64,000 bases of DNA from NCBI GenBank assembly GCA_947172415.1, contig OX359202.1:684501-748500 (forward strand), written 5' to 3'. Made by a program: the position numbers and the translations under genes. How positions within the stretch are numbered: the first letter of the stretch is position 1; each line of letters begins with the position of its first letter. Under the pieces are notes generated by a model that did no database searches, was not told the origin of the DNA, and worked only from the letters and a program-made list of their open reading frames with translations. The DNA is from Chondrosia reniformis (Eukaryota; Porifera; Demospongiae; Chondrillida; Chondrillidae). Shown piece after piece: positions 29,201 to 40,701 of the stretch.

Positions 29201-32200
29201 ACTGCTCCCTAAATTACTGTCCAGAGCTGCTTCAAAACAGTCTAAAATGAATTTTTCATTCTCAACTGGATTGGCAAGTTCCAGGTCCAACCAGTGGAGA
29301 TAAATTGATTCATTGGCCTTCAGGGTGGAGAGATTTCATTCATAAGTGTCTTTACAAAGCAAATGCAATGGTCAAAACTTACAGAGTCTATTGCTAATGC
29401 CTTCTTCACAGTCTTTCTAGCCTCTCTCATATCCTTCATGACCTGCAGAGCATCAATATGATATGTACTCAAACAGTACCACATCATACGTATGTATTTA
29501 ATATGTACCCACGAGGTGTACATACGTATACATATGTACATCTGTCAATACTTACTTGTCTACTACAAATACTGACTGAAAGAGCGTGTACAAATGTGTA
29601 CAAATTCAATGTTTACAAATATAGCATCATAAATAGCTTTACCTTAGCTACAAAGCTTGACATTCGCTTTAAGTAAAACATCTTTGTCTCGGTGTCTTCT
29701 GTATCATTGATAGACTCTGTAAAGAGTTTCAGAGCTTCTGGAAAGTTACCGAGTTGACGTTCCAGAGCAATTCGGTGCAGTCTCATTAGGACGGCATTGG
29801 GCTGAATGGTTTCCAACCTCTGAAGCACCTGACGTGCCTCATCCGTGTTGCCTAATAGTAGCACAAACATTCCAGATTACTATAATTGGAGATCTTTGCA
29901 TACAATCTCATGTAATTACATAGTTCTAAATTTTGATAACTCTACCACAACAATTTTGCTGATCATGCCATTGTGTAATAATTATTTACTCTCTTACCAT
30001 ATCAGTAGGAAGATAAATGTACTAGTTATACCACACTCAAGTGTGATGCATAAGTGATAGATGCATAAGTGATATCTGCTCAGAGGCCGAAGCTATCACC
30101 TATGACTTGAATCAAGTACTGGTGATATAACATTTATCACTAGTTCAAGTGTGAAATATAAGGTTTATAATACCCCAGATATCACCCCGTTGATAGATAA
30201 TGAAGTTTCCTTTAAAGGGAGCTGAGAATAGCAAGAGATTTGCATAACTCACCTCGCTTCAACTCCAACAGGACCCACTTCATGTGTAGCTTAATGTTGT
30301 CTTGGCAGTGCGTGGTACAAGCCTGTCTGAAGATCTGGCTTGCATACTCTACATCGCTACTCTCAAGGTAGTTCAGAAACTGGCAGAAAAACAAAGCAAC
30401 ATTAATATCCTTCTCACACACCCATTCACCAACACTGACAACCTTCTTACAATGACTTGCAGCCAATAAAGCCTCTAGCCTCAGCCTACACTGCAAATGG
30501 AGGTGATGAAGTAACAACCTTAGTTGATAGACTCACTTTGATCCAAAACTCCTCGTACATTGCGCAAGCAATGATACAGCGCTCAAACAAAAACAAGATG
30601 CGTTTCTTGCTACCGTTGCTGATCTCAAAGTCAAGATAATCCCTCCAAGTCTGAAGCTGCGCCTTGTCCAGTGGCTTGGCATGGAAATAAGGTCTCTTAA
30701 TCTACAAATCAATTAGGAGACAACTTGACCGCATCATCAAACAATCTCTGAACTGTATGATTTATGTAAGTCTACAGTGATTGAACATTCTTACAAGTAA
30801 ACATGCATGTAGGTATTCAAACATTCTCTGAGATCTCTTTACGAGCTTTAACAATATCATCCATGAAAAAGCCCAAATATACTGAGGAATAATCACAGAC
30901 TAACCCCCAGCTCAAACTGCTTTCTTTTATTCACTTCCGTCAAAGTCTGACTGTGTTTAATTTCTCTCTGTTCAATAATCCTTTCTCTCAGTTTTGCAAT
31001 CATTGGATCCTACACAAAGATATACAGAGACAATAAAAATGGCGTCAGTAAAGGGCTGGCTATGAGGGGACTACCACTGGCCATCTGCCACCCTCAGATC
31101 TCATAATCTGTATCACTGGCCAGACAGTCGTCCTTTGAAAACAAAAAGAAAACAAGTGTAAATTGAAAGAGGAAGACAAGCAGAGAGGAGAAAAAAGGGA
31201 AAACTAAATGAGGCTGACTGTCCACAACCACACAGCCTCAGATTACAGTTGTCATCACTGGGTGACCTCTACTGCGATAAAGAAAAACAAACAAGATACA
31301 AGAGGTATTCCCCCGTCTCCTCACCCCGGGGTCAGTGGATGTGAACGGGACACTCGGCTTATCCTCTTCTCCCGGAGGTGCCACATCCTCGTCCTCCTCC
31401 CATCCCTCGCTAGCCTCTCCTTCATCCTCACAACCAGGTGGTTTTGTGTCATCAGATTCCTGAAGAGAGAACAGTAAAGAATTGAAACAATTAAGGCAAG
31501 GCCTATGTACAACTTTGATTGATAAGGAAGTACATACGTACTTGTTTCTTTTTGGCGGGTTGTGGAACTTTGAGTCCCAACTCATCAGTCAAGCTGGTCA
31601 ACTCTTCCGGTTCCAAAATGTCCTTTGGTGGCTGTGAGTTCACAAACTGTAAAAAGCTACAAGTGACAGGTGGAAAGTAAGACAATGGATGAATGGCACT
31701 ACAACAAGACTACACACATTCACAATTGACCTCTCTTCAGATGACGTGAGACCATTACAAGAGGTATTATTACCGTAAATGTCTCTTTGTACATTTTAAC
31801 GATGACCTTAGATATAGGAAAAGTCATCAAAGGATGATCACGTGACATACTCATTGATCATGTGACATACTTGTTGATCACGTGACATACTCATTGATCA
31901 CATGACATACTCATTGATCATGTGACATACTTTTTGAAGTGTGTCTGGCTGTTTTGCACTGGAGTGTCCAAAAGTCTTTCATATAGCTTCATCACATTCT
32001 TCCAATTCCCTTTGCTTTTCTCCCAATCTATAAAGGACTCCCAGAGCCTGTCAGATCTATAGTCCAAACCGCACTGGTTTAGCGCCTTTTCAAACGTCCT
32101 GCAGAAGGTCACATCACACAAGTGGCCAAATGTCTATGTTACAGAGAAACATGCAGCACCTTCAACTTGTTGTACTCCAAACCTCATTCCCAAAGCTTAC

Positions 32201-33176
32201 ATCTAGACATTATATACAAGTGGTCACATAGGCGCACACTACATTAACCAAATAACAACTTACTCATTTTACCAATAAACTCTGCTCACTCAAGCCGCTT
32301 ACATGCTGACTATTGTACATATCTGTCAACCAGGATTATCGTACATGTACGTATGCATAATTTGGCACCTGCGTAGCAGCGAGTGCATTACACTACATAA
32401 ATAGTTAATCTTGCATGGTGCTCACTCTCTAACTATCTTGTCGCCATTTTTAACCAGTTGAATGGTAAAGTTGATGTAGTGAATCCACAAATCGATGCTC
32501 AAAGGAACTGCCTTTAGACCTCTCTCAAATATCTTCCTTGCCTCATCCATACCGCTATGCTTTTTCTCATAGTCTGAAAACTTCTTCCAATAGCCATAGC
32601 AAAACGGATACCGCTTGAGAAACTGTTCATACGCCTCCCTTCCTCGGCTGCTTTGCTCCTAAAAGGAAAAGAGCAATTCACAACACAAAAAAAGACGCGA
32701 ACAGATACAGTTACATTTAAGTAACAGCGAGTAACAGCACGTAGCTAGATTACTATCTCGCTAACGGCACGGCTTACTTTGGTCTCTGCAAACTGTAGCA
32801 ACTTAATCCAGCTCTGAAAGTCATTCGGATCTTCCCTCACTGATGACCAGCACTGCAGCTCTTCTGCACTTAATATTGATTGTTCGTGATCTTTTTTAAC
32901 ACTCACCCCTTCGTCTGATCTTACACCGTCTTCAAATGTATCGGAGGAAGCTGCAACAAACGAAAATCATACGCCAAACATTCCTTTCCCCGACCAATTC
33001 TACCAAATGACTATTTTAAAGTGACATCAACCGAATTTTAACAGACCTTTCTTAGCATTGTGTCAGTTTCGTGAACTTTATTGGACTAAAATTGGGCAAT
33101 TTTGATACATGCAGGCAGAGCAGAAGTGTGACAGGTAATAATGGCAGTCTTGGACAATTAACTTACCTTGGCTCAT
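26283..33176 (-). CDS. PRPF39: PRPF39 pre-mRNA processing factor (U1 snRNP, HAT repeats)
   Basis: PRPF39 is a HAT-repeat scaffold of the U1 snRNP in 5' splice-site recognition. Fifteen minus-strand exons: 33176-33167, 32950-32778, 32658-32426, 32098-31931, 31656-31542, 31459-31325, 31009-30905, 30701-30537, 30379-30253, 29851-29643, 29442-29383, 29317-29136, 28784-28689, 28587-28338, 26420-26283; phases close at 721 residues (human 669). Matching blocks: [93 protein letters not shown]. The tail is Gln/Tyr-rich ([28 protein letters not shown]), as in vertebrates. The first coding exon is only 10 bp. The last intron (1.9 kb) carries a large minisatellite, a hairpin and a SINE-like copy. Confidence 0.93.
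26425..27215. repeat. G-rich minisatellite in PRPF39 intron 14
   Basis: About 790 bp of GGAGTGGAGGAGGAGGGGGA / GGGGTAAGTGGAG units, mostly 29 bp with 16-25 bp variants at the left end. Purine-rich on plus, so pyrimidine-rich in PRPF39 pre-mRNA. The Pro/Leu/Ser-rich minus-strand frames across it are artefacts. GGGGTAAGT recurs on plus, a donor look-alike on the non-genic strand. Confidence 0.95.
27899..28019. repeat. Hairpin element with ~33-bp arms
   Basis: The left arm (27899-27932, containing CCACTCATGTCTCCTGA) and the right arm (27987-28019, containing TCAGGAGACATGAGTGG) are inverted with a few mismatches around a 54-bp loop. A fold-back or MITE-like element in PRPF39 intron 14. Confidence 0.75.
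28140..28310 (+). mobile_element. SINE-like repeat, copy d
   Basis: Complete-looking body: CCAGGGTCACTGATGAAGGG, ACAGCTGTCTGGCCCAGTGT, CTCACTAGGTTTAGTTCCC and GCATGTAAGAATGGTGTG. It lies 28 bp from the PRPF39 exon 14 donor side, in intron 14. Confidence 0.88.
28975..29112. mobile_element. Fold-back element, family 2, copy a
   Basis: Inverted arms GAGATGGTTCATCTCTTAGT and ACTAAAAGATGAACCATCTC around a short loop; related copies at 42737, 45756 and 49390. In the PRPF39 intron between exons 12 and 13. Confidence 0.85.
30018..30180. mobile_element. Fold-back/MITE-like element, family 3, copy a
   Basis: TTATACCACACTCAAGTGTG ... ATAAGTGATATCTGCTC ... CACTAGTTCAAGTGTGA forms a loose inverted structure. 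The GTGATAT(C/A)T(G/A)CTC / GAAGC wording recurs in the larger palindrome at 48.83-48.98 kb, suggesting one family. Confidence 0.5.
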
Positions 33177-33406
33177 ATTTCTGCGTCGCTTTCAAAATAT
33201 TAAAGATAACGCAGTCGCTTATAACGATCAAAGTAGAACTGAAGTTGTCCTGACTCTCCTTTTACAGGATTAGAGCGATAGAAATTCCGAAACCCTTGTC
33301 TTTATACGTACGAAGCGTACTTGCATAACAAAATGGCTGACAGAGGAGTGTTTAATAAGTAAAAGTAGGGTTTTACTCTTGTCTTTATTATGACGCACTA
33401 TTCAAG
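33177..33406. promoter_or_regulatory. Divergent promoter between PRPF39 and CRIPT
   Basis: 230 bp separate the PRPF39 start (33176, minus) and the CRIPT start (33407, plus). A short upstream ATG-stop frame (33332-33360) could lie in the CRIPT leader. Confidence 0.5.
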
Positions 33407-34880
33407 ATGGTCTGCAAAGATTGTGAGTTGGTCTGGTAGCCATAAAATCTATGTAAATTGATGGTTTGTGCTCATGCAGGCGAAAAGAAACTAGGTCACA
33501 TAGCAACTCCGGATACTTGGAAATCCGGTTCACGGAATACAGTTGGTATGTACATATATGATTAAATCTTCTAACTAATTTGATCCTAAGTTTGTGTATT
33601 TCTTAGCGAGCGGAAGTAGAAAGCTTGGAGAGAATAAAGCGCTAGCAGGAAGGAAGGCAAGGTACTAAAAGTATACTTCAATGCTGTAGAGTGCCGAAAC
33701 AGCTCAGTTGGTAGACTTTAGATTCCTAATCTCAGTATCATCTACTCTCTTTTCTAATCAACCTTAAACCTGTGAACCTAGTGACCAGTGTGAAATTCTA
33801 CTCTCTGCAGTACCAAAGTTTATGATTGAATGCAGCGACAAGTATTTAATATCATAGTCTGTTAGCAGGCAATGGCCTGTAAACATATTATGTCTACGTA
33901 CCTATATATATAAAGTATGCACAAAGTATGAGGATATGGTATGTGATTATTTGTGTACAATTAATATCAATTAATTAAAAAATCTTTTTTTGTAATGAAT
34001 GTACCAGTATATACAGTATATAAATACAGACACTGACTAGTAGCTAAACTGGACTAGTCAACAATGGAATTATGAGATGAAATGACCAATTTCTGTAATA
34101 GATTTCAACCCTATGAGAAGTTTGAGAAGTGTAGAATATGTAAGCAGCCAATTCACCAGTCGGGGTCAAAGTACTGCCAGGGTACGTGATATCTGTAAAT
34201 TCCACATAGTGATAGAGAAGATATTTCTAGCATCTATTGCGGGAAATCAGTAGTGGTTTTGAAACAGATTTGGATGCATTCTTGACCCCCTAGCTTACTA
34301 TTTTATACATGTAAGTATGTTTGTATTTAATTTTATCAGCAGTTTGTTTTTTTTCTTACAGGATGTGCATACAAAAAAGGTTTGTGACATTGAATATACA
34401 TACATGCCATACATGACATTTTGGAGAAATTGTGTTCATTTAATTTAAAAATCACCAAATATGGTTGCTGTCTGCAAAACTGTACATCTTTCAACTCTTT
34501 GAGTATCTGAAATGCAGTTTGGTTTAAATATTTTGGTTGAAATCTTATCATTGACTGGATCTTTGTAGTCTTTTTATAAACACTTTGTTTTGTCTTTTTT
34601 AACCATCCAAAAGTTATGTTCAGCACAATTACTAAAATAATATGGAAAACTGTAACTGTATTTTACTTTCCATATATGTATGATTAGTTTTCTCATCTCT
34701 CTAATTTTTATTTATTGTATACAATTATTTATTAGTAATGAACCTTTATTCTAAAAGAAGAAGATATATATGGAATGGTGCAGTTCTATGCTTATGGATT
34801 GTATTTTGGCTGCAGGAATATGCTCCATGTGTGGAAAGAAGATATTAGATGTGAAGCACTATAAACAATCGTCTACCTGA
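33407..34880 (+). CDS. CRIPT: CRIPT, small cysteine-rich protein
   Basis: CRIPT was described as a binder of the third PDZ domain of PSD-95 and is now also known from minor-spliceosome work. Six plus-strand exons: 33407-33422, 33480-33545, 33607-33661, 34102-34181, 34362-34379, 34816-34880; phases close at 99 residues (human 101). It starts MVCKDCEKKLG, has ATPDTWKSGSRNT, then the paired cysteine blocks CRICKQPIHQSGSKYCQGCA and CSMCGKKILDVKHYKQSS. The human C-terminal PDZ ligand (QTSV) is replaced by QSST, which does not end in a hydrophobic residue, so PDZ binding is doubtful. Exon 5 is only 18 bp. Confidence 0.96.
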
Positions 34881-35468
34881 GATGTTTTAATGACATTTGA
34901 ATGCAATTTATGTTGAATGTGCATGCATATGTAATGTGAAATAAGTATCCTAAGTATTAGCTAATTTATTGAGACTCAGCAACAATTGTATTTAAACAAA
35001 AGTGAACATTTTGACCCTGAGGTCTTTATCAGCATAATATGAAATATATATCAGTCCCTAACTCTTCACTACTATACACTACTAAGGATAAGAAAGTTAT
35101 GCTGCAAATATTATAAATTGGTATTTTGAAATCTCTTATGTGGCTGCTTTTCAAAGCTCATTCTGTTTGCAGAAGTAGAGAATTTCAGTGTGGCTAAAGT
35201 CTTGTAGCGTTAATTATACCTGATTGTGATTATTTTGGGAATCACATGCATCCGGCGTGTATAAATTTGTAAGTTGCACTGTGTAGTACTTGATTGGAAT
35301 TATATACTTCTAAGGAATCACTTGGATCTCATATATACATATATACATATAACAAATGCTATAATGAAATTATAGAATTTGTTAATGATATAACCCTTTT
35401 GTTAACATAAAATTGTACAAATCTAATTGGAAACCCTATAGTTTCGCTTGTATTTAGCTATTTGGGGA
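34881..35468. other. Intergenic, CRIPT 3' flank
   Basis: 588 bp between the CRIPT stop (plus) and the SDR stop (minus). AT-rich; it must hold both 3' UTRs. No repeat or coding exon recognised. Confidence 0.6.
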
Positions 35469-36590
35469 TCATTCTTTGCTCTCCACTTTTCCTTTCTCTC
35501 CTTGAGGTTGATAACCAGGCTTCTTCTCCACAAATCCATATTCTATCAGTGAGTAAGCCATGTCAATTAGCATTTTCTGCTGGTCTATTGACTCAATTCC
35601 CAAAGCAGTCTTCATAGGAGTAGTGTCGTATGTCAACTGCTTTCCCACAACAGGTAGAATTTTCTTAGCTGAAGAATCAAATATACTACCCAGCCATAAA
35701 AGGAATTTAGGCAACTTTCTTGTCTTTATTTTATAGCCTTGCGGATCAAACTCTTTTTGGATTATTTCAGCCACTTCACTCATCCACAAGTTACCAGACA
35801 CCAATATGAATCTGTGACCGTTTGCCTCTTCCACAGTCATCCCTTTGATGTGAGCTGCCGCAACGTCACGTACATCAACAAGAGGGAAGTTTATAGCAAA
35901 CACTCCTGGCAGATTCCCTGATAGTATTTTTTGCAGCATAGCAACAGATCCCTCCCCAGCAGCTCGACTGACCACAGGTCCGAGGACATAACTTGGGTTC
36001 ATCACCACTAATTCAAACTTCTTTTCATCAGGTAGCTCTTTCAGGAAATTCCAAGCTGCTTTCTCCGCTAGAGTTTTACTCCTCTCATAACCCTGGCATT
36101 CCTCGGGAGGAGACCAGTCTTCTTCAGAGTACGGCTTGTCTACTGGATGGGAGGAGCAGCCCACCATTCCAGCGGATACTGCTGCAATGGAACTCGTCAA
36201 GACTACCCTCTTCACACCAGCTTCTGCGCATGCTTTGAGTACGTTCTTCGTTCCCTCTACTGCAGGGGCAATAAGCAATTCCTGCATCTCGGCGTCGTTT
36301 CGAGGCTCCCTTAAAGGAAAGGGCGATGCTATGTGTAGGGCATAGCGACAGCCTTCTACTGCCGCAGGCCAACTGTCTACCTTGAGTAGATCTGCTTCCA
36401 CGAGTTCGAGAGGAATCTTTGGGTTTGGTACCAATTCCCTTAGCGGCTTCACCTTTTCTTCTTTCTGTAAGCTGCGGACCGTTCCTCGTACGGCAAATTC
36501 GCCTTGCTCCAAGAGCTGTGTGATAACATGCGAAGCTATGAACCCAGACGCTCCTGTTACTAGCACTTTAGGGACTGGTTTTTCTGCCAT
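35469..36590 (-). CDS. Extended short-chain dehydrogenase/reductase (DFR-like), intronless
   Basis: 373 codons in one exon. N-terminal Rossmann motif TGASGFIASHV (TGxxGxxA-type, NADP-preferring families), a central TSSIAAVSAG strand and the catalytic YERSK (YxxxK) about 45 residues later, all as in dihydroflavonol-4-reductase / cinnamyl-CoA reductase / 3-beta-HSD-like extended SDRs. MNPSYVLGP and FPLVDVRDVAAAH are also family blocks. The substrate cannot be told from sequence. Base composition is more GC-rich than its flanks and it has no introns amid intron-rich neighbours, so a retrocopy or bacterial/fungal acquisition is possible. The start at 36590 is the first Met and fits a cytosolic enzyme. 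Confidence 0.92.
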   Translation of the reverse strand: MAEKPVPKVLVTGASGFIASHVITQLLEQGEFAVRGTVRSLQKEEKVKPLRELVPNPKIPLELVEADLLKVDSWPAAVEGCRYALHIASPFPLREPRNDAEMQELLIAPAVEGTKNVLKACAEAGVKRVVLTSSIAAVSAGMVGCSSHPVDKPYSEEDWSPPEECQGYERSKTLAEKAAWNFLKELPDEKKFELVVMNPSYVLGPVVSRAAGEGSVAMLQKILSGNLPGVFAINFPLVDVRDVAAAHIKGMTVEEANGHRFILVSGNLWMSEVAEIIQKEFDPQGYKIKTRKLPKFLLWLGSIFDSSAKKILPVVGKQLTYDTTPMKTALGIESIDQQKMLIDMAYSLIEYGFVEKKPGYQPQGEKGKVESKE

Positions 36591-37022
36591 GGCTTAGCTA
36601 ACCGCACACCGAATTCGAAAGTGCTCGATATTTTATGGTTGCAGATCACGAGAATTCACAAGTACATACCTATTTTAAGTTAGTCACGTGATTTGATCCA
36701 GCACATCATGCACGAGTGACTGACTTAGTCTTCTGCTAATGTGACTATATAATGTGATACATAACATTAGCTCTCCTACAGTGTCAACAGACTACAAATT
36801 GATAAAACACAGCCAACCATTAAACATACAAAATTCATCTTAGTTGATTTAATTATAGACTATCTATACGTACATATAATTTTTAACAAAAGTACAGTTT
36901 ATCATGTAATATTCTTCAGCAGGACACAATCAATGTTACAAAATACTTGCACAAAATTTAGTTGAGGCTGCTACACAATGCATGCATGTGTTCATGAGCC
37001 CAGGGCTCTTATTGGTATGTAG
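36591..37022. other. Intergenic between SDR and TMEM179-like gene
   Basis: SDR upstream region and 3' end of the next minus-strand gene. AT-rich; no further feature recognised. Confidence 0.5.
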
Positions 37023-39533
37023 TTACACACTCGAAGGTGCATTCTCATCATAAGAGGCCAGAAGGGATCTTCGATTCTCTTCCTTCCTGCGCTTAAACTT
37101 GATAAACAAACGGACAAAGCTGACAATAATGAACACAACTATAAATATGTGTATGATCCATGCAGCAGCCTACATGGAGAGGAAGGGTGAGTGAGGTTGG
37201 AGGGGAGGATGAGGAGGTGGGAGGGGAGGGTGAGTGAGGTTGGAGGGGAGGGTGAGTGAGGTTGGAGAGGAAGGGTGAGGAGGTTGGAGGGGAGGGTGAG
37301 GAGGTTGGAGGGGAGGGTGAGGAGGTTGGAGGGGAGGGTGAGGAGGTTGGAGGGGAGGGTGAGGAGGTTGGAGGGGAGGGTGAGTGAGGTTGGAGGGGAG
37401 GGTGAGGAGGTTGGAGGGGAGGGTGAGGAGGTGGGAGGGGAGGGTGAGGAGGTTGGAGGGGAGGGTGAGGAGGTGGGAGGGGAGGGTGAGTGAGGTGGGA
37501 GGGGAGGGTGAGTGAGGTTGGAGGGAGGGATAACAATTAACAAGAATTAAATATATATCAAACATATATATACACACTTCAATTCCCAAATGTTGATTAA
37601 CAATCCTAAGGTATTCATTGTATTCATTTTCAAGCATACTAGTTTTAATTTTAAGACCAGTCAACGTGTTACTGCATACTACCTCTGAATTCCACTTACC
37701 TCAGCCTGCACAGTACGCGACCACCAACAAACTAGAAAGCTACCTTCTACTTTAACAGGACAATTACCATGTCCATTGGGAAAAGCAATGCTCTCACAAC
37801 TGCAGTAAAGTAGTACCAGATTAACAGTGTTCCTTAAACATTCATGTGTATTTAAAGTGTATATGGAAAAAGCTTATGGAAATGGTATGTTTTCCCATTC
37901 TCTAGTAATTCATCGTTCAACTATATATGGGCAATAATATAATAATAAACATAAATATAACAATAAACAGGCGGTCAATATACAGGTGGCCACTATAATA
38001 CATAATGATTGTTTATTATTGTGACATGCTATACAAAACTGAAATCAGTAAAGACAGCCCAACCACAAGGGTTTACAAGTCACACTAAAGACATCTGCAA
38101 CAGGATAGGGATGAGGGGGAAAGTGAATTGTATGCATTTATAAAACTGCATGTTAAATAAGACTAGGTGACTGATGTGTGATGTAAGTACATGATATAGA
38201 TACAGTTGGTGATTTGTTTATTAGGATATGAGAGGATACAGAGGCATTTCTGTACATTTGTTAGAGAATAAAAATAGGGGTTAGTAATATTACACTCATT
38301 AAATAATTTACATCTTAAATTGATTGTTATATACGTATGTATATCTGTACAGGTGGTTGTTATATAATGAGTTATATGTCATTGTATGTGGATTTCTATG
38401 GCGAAAGATTTGGACACCTGGAAAGAGGTCATAATAGAAGAAGATGTCACTATATATAATGCTTACTTTTTTGCGGGACCCCCCTTATCTGTGAGGGTGT
38501 TACAAGTGGTTGCTTTTCCGATGGAAATTGACACAGCAACAGCAAAGGCCAAAATGAGCAGAAGAAATCCAATTACAATTTCAATTATTGTAAAGAATGA
38601 GATACTATTATGAAAAAAGGGTAAAGTTCAGTTAAATAGGTATTGAAATAGTAATTTGATCTACAGACCATTTAGAAGGCCAACATCAACCATGATACCA
38701 TGAGTCTATTATTATACAAAATAAAATAAAAACATTTAAAATGAAGGGCATTTGGAAATAGCATTGAAACAAGATAGTGATTATGAGAGATACAGCTAAC
38801 CATACAGAAGTGGCATACTGAAATTTAAGTTACTTATCCATACACATCACTTTTGTGTTTGGGTGCACCATGGATAGCTGAAGTAGGGACTTACTATGAT
38901 ATGGTGTAACAGGGGAATATGAGACTGTCTTATCTAACCACAACCAATGTAAACAGACTATATATTATATAAAATTTGAGGAGGTCACATAATTTAATTG
39001 ATGTGTTATTAAAATTCTGGCAATCTGATTTCCTTCAGGGGGTGGGAGGGGGTAAATGACCCCTCCCCCAAAGGAAACCCTGCTGTGCATACCCAAATAG
39101 ATATCTAGTGAACTGACTTGCTCGCCATTATTATTCTGATGACTGTCAATACCCCGAGAACAATGAACGTGATGGCAATAATCGCCTGTCCGGCTATAAA
39201 CCATAAACACACGCCCGTACTGCTGAGCTCAGCTATCTTTTTTTCCTGTGGATCTTCCGCCGTGCCGCTGTAGAACGGACAGTATCCAATCCTCGTTGAA
39301 TTTGATGACAGCGGCGGGTCGCCATTTACTTGCTTGTAATTTTTAATATCATTCACCAAACTACCAACCAGGCCTATGATAACCAGTGCAGTCATAAAGG
39401 CGGCGAAATAGAGGAGCAAGATGGCGCCATTCACCATGCGACCAAGCGTAAGTCCTTTCTTATTTGGTTCATCGGATGGCGGATCGACGGGGTTTGCCGG
39501 AGTGTCGGTGAGGCCACTTGATTCTCTGGACAT
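37023..39533 (-). CDS. TMEM179-like four-pass membrane protein
   Basis: Four minus-strand exons: 39533-39118, 38604-38467, 37799-37700, 37169-37023; phases close at 266 residues. About 32 cytosolic residues, TM1 (AILLLYFAAFMTALVIIGLV), a 45-residue loop with one Cys, TM2 (WFIAGQAIIAITFIVLGVLT), TM3 (IIEIVIGFLLLILAFAVAVS), a Cys-rich loop (CNTLTDKGG, NCESIAF, CP, CWW), TM4 (WIIHIFIVVFIIVSFV) and a basic tail. The C-x-T-(I/L)-T-(E/D)-K-G motif followed by a Cys-Glu pair after TM3 is what I recall from TMEM179/TMEM179B. Family function is poorly known. It is head-to-head with the RRM protein. Confidence 0.7.
37178..37532. repeat. 21-bp G-rich minisatellite in TMEM179-like intron 3
   Basis: About 17 copies of GAGGAGGTTGGAGGGGAGGG plus T, with 17-bp variants (gagtgaggt). 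Immediately upstream (minus sense) of the acceptor of the last exon, so the pre-mRNA has a very long C-rich pyrimidine run before exon 4. Confidence 0.95.
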
Positions 39534-39658
39534 TTTCGCCTTTGGGTTGAAGTCACGTGTTAAGAATGTGTTACGTCATACGTCATTTGACCACGTGATC
39601 CAAAGTGTGAGAAGAAGAACTCGCTCGAGTCGATTTCTGAACTGTAAAGAAGAGAAAC
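39534..39658. promoter_or_regulatory. Divergent promoter, TMEM179-like / RRM gene
   Basis: Both transcripts start within about 125 bp. The sequence includes CACGTG-like words (TCACGTGTTA, CCACGTGATC), E-box/USF-type motifs, 45 bp apart. Confidence 0.5.
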
Positions 39659-40701
39659 AGTAAGAGATAAGAGACTAGAATGTACATTTCATCCTGAATA
39701 TACACTTAATTGTCGTTCTTATTTCTGTAGTGACAAATACTAGAGTATACGTGGGTGATCTTGGGAACAGCGGGAGTAGGTCGGAGTTGTTCAAATCCTT
39801 TGCTGGGCATGGCGACATTGAGGACGTATGGGTAGCGCGAAACCCGCCAGGATTCGCCTTTGTCTACTTCAAGCGTTACAGAGACGCGCAGGAGGCGGTA
39901 GAAAAGCTAAACGGACGCTACGTCTGTGGTAGAAGAGTGAAGGTGGAAATAGCTACCGGAGGAAAAGACATCTCTGAGATGAAGTCGCGAAGGGAATCTT
40001 CAGGGTACGGGAACCCGATGTCCGGCGGATCAGTGGGGCACAGTCCCCCCAGGAGGGGCGGAGGGTATCGCGGGCAGGGTAGAGGTGGGAGGGGGGGTGG
40101 ATACAGCGGATCATGGAAGGACAACCGTAACATGGGTTCCCAGGGCTATGGGAGGAACCAATCCCCACCCCGGTACGGAGGGGGCTCCAACTACAGGGGC
40201 TCCAATTATAGGGGGTCATCATTCAGGGGGAGGGACTACTATTCCTCACGTGGAGACAGAGGGGGAGGGTATTCATCCGGCTATAACAACCGTGGCAATG
40301 ATGACGGCAGATCCAGCAGATACAACAACTTTAGACAGCAATCTGACAGAGGGTCCAGGAACTACAACAGCGGTCAATCGTTCAACAACTACCACCAGTC
40401 ATCCTATAACAGGAGGGGCGGGGACAGACCTCGGGGGCGCAGTAGGTCTCCAATACATGATCGTCATGGCGACTACCAGCGCAACAAGTACCAAGACTCC
40501 TCACCTGGTCGGTATGACAAGTCTGACAGCCACTCTCGCTTCTCAAGAGATGACCACAGATCTAGCTACACCAGTAGTCGCGTAGAGGTGGGAGATGACA
40601 GGGGTAGCCATGGTTACGAGGGAGATGGAGGCCATTTTGAGAGTGCTGGCTATGAGGAGGGACGGAATGAGAAAAGTAGAAGTCCTACTGACTTTGTCTA
40701 A
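39659..40701 (+). CDS. RRM protein of SRSF3/7 type with RGG-rich tail
   Basis: The start codon is assembled by splicing: A at 39659 (end of exon 1, AAACA|GTAAGA) joins TG at 39731-39732 (CTGTAG|TGACAAAT); the rest is one exon, 323 residues. An RRM at residues 4-75 has RNP2 VYVGDL and RNP1 GFAFVYFK, closest to SRSF3/SRSF7 (NNP/ARNPPGFAFVYF wording). The remainder is not an RS domain but Gly/Arg/Ser/Tyr-rich with RGG and YRGS repeats, then a SRSP/RDD tail, so it resembles an SR factor fused to an hnRNP-like tail. Expected nuclear, in splicing or mRNA export. In-frame stops upstream of the junction exclude an earlier start in exon 1. Confidence 0.82.

Noticed and set aside
33690-33750. tRNA-like CAGCTCAGTTGGTAGAC in CRIPT intron 3
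   Set aside because: A-box only; no B-box or cloverleaf could be formed, so not called.
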